Positions 5,734 through 10,000 of a stretch of 10,000 bases of DNA are shown one piece after another. The position numbers and the translations under genes were made by a program. The stretch covers positions 1-10,000 of the forward strand of contig JAIWOE010000001.1 of the NCBI GenBank assembly GCA_020217165.1, in the 5' to 3' direction. The first letter of the stretch is position 1. Every line of letters begins with the position of its first letter. Below the pieces are notes generated by a model. That model did no database searches, had not been told where the DNA came from, and saw only the letters and a program-made list of their open reading frames with translations. Source of the DNA: Desulfovibrio sp. Its GTDB lineage: Bacteria; Desulfobacterota; Desulfovibrionia; Desulfovibrionales; Desulfovibrionaceae.

Positions 5734-6978
5734 ATGACCACCGCACCGCATGCCACAAGCCTCCCCCCCCTGGAGAACCTGGCGCAGGCCACCTGCGCCG
5801 GGGACTTCCTGGGCGCCTTTGACGACTACCCGCATGGGGTGGTGGTGATGGATGCCTTCCGCCGCGTGCTCTACGTCAACCGTCGCATGGAAGAGCTTAC
5901 CGGCCGCGCCCGGGCGCAGTGCCTGGGATTGCCCTGCGCCCAGGTGGTGCGCACCCGGCTGTGCATGCACGGCTGCACGCCGCCGCAGGCCCCGGGCAGG
6001 CTCATTAATGTGGAAACCGATCTCCTGGCTGCCGGTCGCCGGCTCCTGCCGGTACGGCTGACGGGCATGCCCCTGACCCCGGACTCCGGCGCCGGACCAT
6101 TCCGCATTGAAATTGTGGAAGAAATGTCTTCCAGCGGCGACGAATGCGCCCGCTGCGCCCGGGGATTCCGCAGCCCTGGCGGCAGTGCCCGGATCCTGGG
6201 CCGGTCCGCCCAGATTGAAAAACTGCTGGAAGTGCTGCCCGCCCTGGCCCGCAGCAATGCGCCGCTGTTCTTTTGCGGCGAAACCGGCGTGGGCAAGGAT
6301 GTGTTTGCCGAGGTGGCCCACGCCTTGTCTCCCAGGTCCAGGGAACCGTTCGTCCGCGTCAATGTCAGCCCCATGCCGGATACCTTGCTGGATGTGGAGC
6401 TCTTTGGCGCGGCCGAGGGGGGCCTGCCCTGGGTGGAACAGGATCTGCCCGGCGCCTTCCGCAAGGCTGGCGGCGGCACCGTATACCTGGCGGAACTGGG
6501 CGATCTGCCCCTGCCCCACCAGGCGCGTCTGCTGCACATGCTGGAGCAGGGCACGGTGACTCCCGTGGGCGGCAAGGCCCCGGTGCCTGTGCAATGCCGG
6601 TTGCTGGCCGCCACCAACGCCGATCCCGAAGCCCTTATCCGCCAGGGCCGCCTGCGGGTGGATCTGGCCACGCGGCTGGATACCTTTCGCATTGTCATTC
6701 CGCCCCTGCGGGAACGCGAGGGGGATGTGCTGTACCTGGCCCAGCGGTTCCTGGAGCACAGCGCCGCATCCCTGCGCCGCAAGATCGACGGCTTCTCCCG
6801 CGATGCGCAAACGGCGCTGACGCACTATGTTTTTCCGGGCAACATTCGGGAGTTGAAGAACATTGTGGAATACGCCGTCATGGTCTGCCAGGGCGGGCAG
6901 ATTCTGACGGAACATCTGCCGCCGCATCTGGCCCTGGCCGCCACCGCGGCCCCCCCCACGGAGCACGGCCATGGCTAG
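5734..6978 (+). CDS. PAS-AAA+ protein: degenerate sigma-54-activator paralogue without GAFTGA or HTH
   Basis: This 414-residue protein has an N-terminal PAS domain (about 26-110, FDDYPHGVVVMDAFRRVLYVNRRMEELTG) and a sigma-54-type AAA+ domain (about 153-398). The PAS region and linker are cysteine-rich: Cys63, Cys68, Cys77, Cys81 and a C-x2-C at 138-141. Walker A (GETGVGKD, 182-189), the arginine-finger region (LRVDLATRL, 307-315) and FPGNIRELKN (367-376) are kept. The GAFTGA loop is replaced: after ELFG (222-225) comes AAEGGLPWVEQ. The Walker B aspartate is alanine (VYLAEL, Ala253). The protein ends soon after the AAA+ domain with no Fis-type helix-turn-helix. It should therefore bind nucleotide and perhaps join hexamers, but neither remodel sigma-54 nor bind DNA alone. 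The ATG at 5734 has AGGA 4 bases upstream. A TTG at 5665, directly after the previous stop, is a poorer choice. It overlaps the next gene by 8 bases. Confidence 0.88.
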   Translation: MTTAPHATSLPPLENLAQATCAGDFLGAFDDYPHGVVVMDAFRRVLYVNRRMEELTGRARAQCLGLPCAQVVRTRLCMHGCTPPQAPGRLINVETDLLAAGRRLLPVRLTGMPLTPDSGAGPFRIEIVEEMSSSGDECARCARGFRSPGGSARILGRSAQIEKLLEVLPALARSNAPLFFCGETGVGKDVFAEVAHALSPRSREPFVRVNVSPMPDTLLDVELFGAAEGGLPWVEQDLPGAFRKAGGGTVYLAELGDLPLPHQARLLHMLEQGTVTPVGGKAPVPVQCRLLAATNADPEALIRQGRLRVDLATRLDTFRIVIPPLREREGDVLYLAQRFLEHSAASLRRKIDGFSRDAQTALTHYVFPGNIRELKNIVEYAVMVCQGGQILTEHLPPHLALAATAAPPTEHGHG

Positions 6979-7381
6979 CCGCCGCATGCTGATTCCCCTG
7001 ACCGGACGGGACGTGGCCCCGCGTTTTGACGCCGCCCTGGCCGTGCTGCTGGCGGATCTGCCCGATCTGCCCGATCTGTCGGATTCGTCCGGCGCAGCAG
7101 TCTCCACAGAAACCATTGTCCTGCCGCGGGCTTCGGCTGACGAGCTGTGCGAGTTCATCCTCACCCACGGCGTGACCGTGGTGGTGGCCAACGGCATTCC
7201 CGAGGACCATTACCACTACCTGCGCTGGAAGCGGGTGGAGGTCATCGACGACATCATGGGCTCGGCGCAGGAGGCCGTCCGCCGGTACCTCGCCGGCACC
7301 CTCCAGGCCGGGGCCATCCTGTATCACCAGGAGACCTCCCTGTCCGACGACGACGCTCCCGCCACCGGAGGCGAGGCATGA
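6971..7381 (+). CDS. Small protein, probable NifX/NifB-type (dinitrogenase Fe-Mo cofactor biosynthesis) fold
   Basis: This 136-residue soluble protein has a shape like the NifX/NifB C-terminal domain family (PF02579). It opens with RRMLIPLTGRDVAPRFDAALAVLL, similar to the family's first strand and the turn before a small-molecule site. A middle part ELCEFILTHGVTVVVANGI (58-76) and the end VEVIDDIMGSAQEAVRRYLAGTL (89-111) recall the family's second strand and last helix. The match is by eye and could be wrong. Between the first helix and next strand is an Asp-Leu-Pro-rich insert from a 9-base tandem repeat. GGAG at 6960-6963 lies 7 bases before the ATG. The gene overlaps the previous one by 8 bases and the next by 4 (ATGA). 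Members of this family outside nif clusters are thought to bind metal clusters or cofactors; a nitrogenase role is unlikely here, since no nif gene is present. Confidence 0.5.
   Translation: MASRRMLIPLTGRDVAPRFDAALAVLLADLPDLPDLSDSSGAAVSTETIVLPRASADELCEFILTHGVTVVVANGIPEDHYHYLRWKRVEVIDDIMGSAQEAVRRYLAGTLQAGAILYHQETSLSDDDAPATGGEA
7055..7078 (+). repeat. Short in-frame tandem repeat (9-base unit)
   Basis: GATCTGCCC is repeated, giving GATCTG three times at 9-base spacing (7055, 7064, 7073). It encodes DLPDLPDL within the NifX-like protein. It keeps the reading frame, so copy-number change would only alter a surface loop. Confidence 0.7.
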
Positions 7382-9141
7382 CCCGCATGGAGCACTCACC
7401 CGGCGTGCCGGCGGGTTCCCACGGCAGCACTGGCCAGGCCGCGGCCCAGCAACGGGCCGACCTGCACGATGGCGTGCCACCCACACGGTATCGCCTGCTG
7501 CGGCGCAAGATCGTGGCCCTGCTGCTGGGGGTGGCCGTGGCGCCCCTGTGCGTGCTGACGGTGATCAACTATCAGATTTATCAAACCATTGTGGCCAAGG
7601 AATTCGAGGCTCCCCTGCGGGCCCTGGTGAGCAAGACCAAGAACTCCTTTGAGCTGTTTTTTGCCGAGCGCACCTCTGCCGTCAGCTTTATCGCCTCGGC
7701 CTACCCTGTGGAAAAACTGAGTGACGACAAGGCCCTGGCAGACATCTTCGAGGTCATGCGCCAGAAGTTCAGCGGCTTTGTGGACATGGGATTCATTGAC
7801 GAGCGCGGTCGCCAGGTGAGCTACGTGGGCCCCTACGATCTCAAGGGCAAGGACTACGCCGATCAGCCCTGGTTCCGGGAGGCCGCCCTGCACGGCAGCT
7901 ACATCACCGACGTCTTTACCGGTCTGCGCAAGTTCCCGCACATCGCCATCGTGGTCCGCCAACTGGGCAATGATGGCAAATGGTGGACCCTGCGCGCCAC
8001 CGTGGACACCCGGCAGTACGAACGGCTCATCGCCGCCATGGGCATCTCCCCGGACAGCGACGCCTTTTTGCTCAACAAGCACGGCATCCTGCAGACAGAT
8101 TCCACCTACTATGGCGCCCTGTTGCAGCCCATCCCCTTCCCCATGCCGCGCACCAGCTACGAGACCCAGGTGGTGGACTTCAAGACCACCGACGGCCAGG
8201 CCGCTCTCATGGCCTACGTCTACATCCCAGACAGCGAATACGTGCTCATGGCCATCAAACCCAAGGGCGCGGCCTTTTCCACCAAGGGGCTGTTCCGGGC
8301 GGATCTGGCCATCCTGCTGGTGGCCAGCGTGCTGCTTATCCTGCTGGTGGCCTACAAGCTCACCGGCGACCTGGTGGCCCGCCTCAAGCAGAGCGATGAA
8401 CGCCGCGAGCTGGCCTTCCGCCATGTGGAGCACTCCCAGAAGCTCTCCTCCATCGGCCGGCTGGCCGCCGGGGTGGCCCACGAGATCAACAATCCCCTGG
8501 CCATCATCAACGAAAAGGCCGGGCTGATGAAAGACCTGCTGGCCCTGGAGCCGGAATTTCCCAAGAAAGACCGCTTCATCAAACAGATCGACGCCATTGC
8601 CGCCGCCGTGGCCCGCTGCCGCAACATCACCCACCGCATGCTCGGGTTTGCCCGGCAGATGGACGTGAACATTGAATCCATCCAGGTCAACGATGTGCTC
8701 AAGGAGACGGCGTCTTTCCTGGAACGGGAGAGCGCCTACCGCAACATCGAGCTGTCCCTGTCCCTGACCGAGGGCCTGCCAGCCATCGAGTCCGACCGCG
8801 GCCAATTGCAGCAGGTGTTCCTGAACATGCTCAACAATGCCTTTGCCGCCGTGAACGACGGAGGCGCCATTGCCGTGGCCACCTGGCGGCAGGATGATGA
8901 TACCGTGGGCATTTCCATCAAGGACAACGGCTGCGGCATGAGCGAAGAGGTGCAACGCCACGTGTTCGAGCCGTTCTTCACCACCAAAAAGGGCACCGGC
9001 ACCGGGCTTGGCCTGAGCATCAGCTACGGCATCATCAAGCGCCTGGGGGGCGACATTGCCCTGACCTCCAAGCCCAATCTCGGCACCACCTTCACCATTT
9101 TGCTTCCAGTGGCACACGGCCAGGGAGGAGTGCAATCATGA
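7378..9141 (+). CDS. Membrane sensor histidine kinase with extracytoplasmic Cache-type domain
   Basis: This 587-residue protein has a cytoplasmic N-terminus of about 40 residues, a membrane helix (about 43-62), a periplasmic domain (about 65-305), a second helix (308-328) and a kinase core. The periplasmic part has the double-Cache signature FVDMGFIDERGRQVSYVGPY and KDYADQPWFREA (134-169). The H-box is GVAHEINNPLA with His368 as the phosphorylated residue. The ATP-binding domain has the N-box FLNMLNNAFAAV (481-492), G1 DNGCGM (516-521) and FEPFFTTKKGTGTGLGLS (530-547). I see no HAMP domain; a short helix links the second membrane segment to the H-box. GGAGG at 7367-7371 lies 6 bases before the ATG, which overlaps the preceding stop (ATGA). 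The open frame extends upstream to 7147 but that part shadows the previous gene. It very likely phosphorylates the receiver encoded next, with which it overlaps by 4 bases. The ligand is unknown; a small anion or organic acid would suit a Cache domain. Confidence 0.94.
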   Translation: MTRMEHSPGVPAGSHGSTGQAAAQQRADLHDGVPPTRYRLLRRKIVALLLGVAVAPLCVLTVINYQIYQTIVAKEFEAPLRALVSKTKNSFELFFAERTSAVSFIASAYPVEKLSDDKALADIFEVMRQKFSGFVDMGFIDERGRQVSYVGPYDLKGKDYADQPWFREAALHGSYITDVFTGLRKFPHIAIVVRQLGNDGKWWTLRATVDTRQYERLIAAMGISPDSDAFLLNKHGILQTDSTYYGALLQPIPFPMPRTSYETQVVDFKTTDGQAALMAYVYIPDSEYVLMAIKPKGAAFSTKGLFRADLAILLVASVLLILLVAYKLTGDLVARLKQSDERRELAFRHVEHSQKLSSIGRLAAGVAHEINNPLAIINEKAGLMKDLLALEPEFPKKDRFIKQIDAIAAAVARCRNITHRMLGFARQMDVNIESIQVNDVLKETASFLERESAYRNIELSLSLTEGLPAIESDRGQLQQVFLNMLNNAFAAVNDGGAIAVATWRQDDDTVGISIKDNGCGMSEEVQRHVFEPFFTTKKGTGTGLGLSISYGIIKRLGGDIALTSKPNLGTTFTILLPVAHGQGGVQS

Positions 9142-9530
9142 CTCTCGACCGAGACAAATGGCGGATTCTGCTGGTGGACGACGAAGTGGAATTCGTCTCC
9201 ACCCTGGCGGAACGCCTGAGCCTTCGCGACATTGAACCCGAGGTGGTGCACGATGGGCAGGAAGCCCTGGCCCGCATCCACGCCCGTGCACCCCATGTGG
9301 TCATCCTGGACATGTTCATGCCCGGCATGAAGGGGCTGGATGTGCTCAGAACCCTGCGGTTCAGCCACCCCCAGGTGCAGGTGATCCTGCTCACGGGCCA
9401 TGGCGCCACGCGGGACGCCATGGAGGGCATGCGGCTAGGGGCCTTCGATTACATGGTCAAACCCATCAACATCGACGACCTGCTCAAAAAGATTACCGAG
9501 GCCATGGATGCCGCAGGCTTCACCGCATAG
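9138..9530 (+). CDS. Stand-alone receiver (CheY-like response regulator)
   Basis: This 130-residue protein is a single receiver domain with no output domain. Asp14 and Asp15 form the acidic pocket (LLVDDE). Asp58 in VVILDMFMPG is the phospho-acceptor, and Thr86 (LLTGHG) and Lys108 (MVKPI) complete the switch. The start overlaps the kinase stop (ATGA). GGAGG at 9124-9128 lies 9 bases upstream. The sequence after the receiver is only about 15 residues, so it must act by protein contact or as a phosphorelay intermediate. Candidate partners in the operon are the kinase-like protein at 9508 and the PAS-AAA+ protein. Confidence 0.95.
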   Translation: MTLDRDKWRILLVDDEVEFVSTLAERLSLRDIEPEVVHDGQEALARIHARAPHVVILDMFMPGMKGLDVLRTLRFSHPQVQVILLTGHGATRDAMEGMRLGAFDYMVKPINIDDLLKKITEAMDAAGFTA

Positions 9531-10000
9531 CAGCCCCGCCGGCCTTGCCTGCCGGGACCTGCGCTTGATGACCGGCGCAAGCGCCACGGCCATGCACGAC
9601 ATGCTCAACGTGCTGGCAGCGGTGCAGCAACACGCCGGCCTTCTGGCCGACCTGCTGCGGTTGCACAAGACGCTGGAGCCCAAGACCCGGGCCCGGTTTG
9701 ACGCCATTGCCACAGCCATTCAGGATCAGGTGGCCCTGGGCAGCGCCCTGGCCGAAGCCCTGATGCGCTACGGCGCCCTGCTGGAAGCCCACGCTCCTCA
9801 CGGACCCGGCGTCCCCGGCGGCCCTGGTGTCCCCTGCCTGCCCCTGCTTCGTCAGCTGTTGCAGCTGGCACGGCGCAGGGCCAGGGCCCGGCGATTGACC
9901 TTTGAAATGGATGAACGCAAAGCCCCCGAGCGCGCCGGGGTCTCTGCATGCGATCTGGCCTTCGCCTGCCAGGAAGGCCTGGAGGCCTGCCTTGCGGCCG
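9508..10000 (+). CDS. Histidine-kinase-like protein, partial (runs off the window)
   Basis: An open frame runs from ATG 9508 to the window end (164 codons seen, no stop). GAGG at 9498-9501 lies 6 bases before the start, and the gene overlaps the receiver gene by 23 bases. An alternative ATG at 9568 would remove 20 residues. The segment ATAMHDMLNVLAAVQQHAGLLADLL (27-51) resembles the H-box of kinases of the HD-x-N-N type, with His30 as possible phospho-site. A long helical part with ALAEALMRYGALLEA follows, like the second dimerisation helix. Then comes a Gly-Pro-Val linker (9802-9834) and the start of what could be an ATP-binding domain (LRQLLQLARRRARARRLTFEMD). The catalytic boxes would lie beyond the window, so activity cannot be judged. 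A phosphotransfer protein is an alternative. It is likely part of the same operon. Confidence 0.6.
   Translation, partial: MPQASPHSSPAGLACRDLRLMTGASATAMHDMLNVLAAVQQHAGLLADLLRLHKTLEPKTRARFDAIATAIQDQVALGSALAEALMRYGALLEAHAPHGPGVPGGPGVPCLPLLRQLLQLARRRARARRLTFEMDERKAPERAGVSACDLAFACQEGLEACLAA

Noticed and set aside
5431..9135. Two long minus-strand open frames (5431-7197 and 7396-9135) opposite the regulatory genes
   Set aside because: They are GC-bias shadows. Their translations are Gly/His/Gln-rich without domains, while the plus-strand frames contain full AAA+, Cache and kinase motifs.
9802..9834. Gly-Pro-Val repeat that looks collagen-like
   Set aside because: It is only about 11 residues long and lies between the helical part and the putative ATP-binding part of the kinase-like protein; it is best read as a flexible linker.
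1506..9857. A shared CCTGCTTCGTCAGCT segment near 1503 and near 9843
   Set aside because: The two copies lie in unrelated genes on opposite coding strands and are short; chance in GC-rich codons is enough.

Overview
The window is GC-rich and its content points to a sulfate-reducing deltaproteobacterium of the Desulfovibrio type. The evidence is a class I hybrid cluster protein with the short C-x2-C-x8-C-x5-C N-terminus, a divergent cysteine-free Crp/Fnr regulator resembling HcpR, sigma-54 regulation, and a TauE/SafE exporter beside a two-component system. A Megalodesulfovibrio-like genome would fit, but the species cannot be fixed from sequence reading alone.

Left part (1-2752). Bases 1-243 hold no gene I can support. 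They contain several inverted repeats, including a strong hairpin at 90-124 that looks like the terminator of a rightward gene lying left of the window. hcp (244-1881, minus) encodes the nitrosative-stress enzyme. It is divergent from a Crp/Fnr-family regulator (2078-2752, plus). The shared intergenic region has a perfect FNR-type box (TTGAT-N4-ATCAA, 1989-2002), placed about equally well to act on both genes.

Middle (2753-4248). A short convergent gap separates hcpR from a leftward sigma-54 activator (2834-3862). That activator has an intact AAA+ domain and a Fis-type helix-turn-helix but no sensory domain. Upstream and divergent from it is a consensus -24/-12 promoter (TGGCAC-N5-TTGCTT, 4071-4087) with a perfect dyad about 140 bp upstream of the expected transcription start. 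A leader hairpin lies between promoter and gene.

Right part (4249-10000). This looks like one rightward operon of at least seven tightly packed genes: TauE/SafE permease, a small three-helix membrane protein, a PAS plus degenerate AAA+ protein, a probable NifX/NifB-fold small protein, a Cache-type membrane histidine kinase, a stand-alone receiver, and a second kinase-like protein cut by the window end. The last five overlap each other by 4 to 23 bases.

The most interesting reading is a split sigma-54 control system. The divergent activator has the motor and DNA-binding parts but no sensor. The operon's own PAS-AAA+ protein has a sensor but lacks GAFTGA, the Walker B aspartate and the DNA-binding domain. 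It may therefore control the activator in trans. The exporter is then co-expressed with a full signalling set (Cache kinase, CheY-like receiver, second kinase-like protein) that may sense the exported anion or a related stress. These links are inference from layout and motifs.
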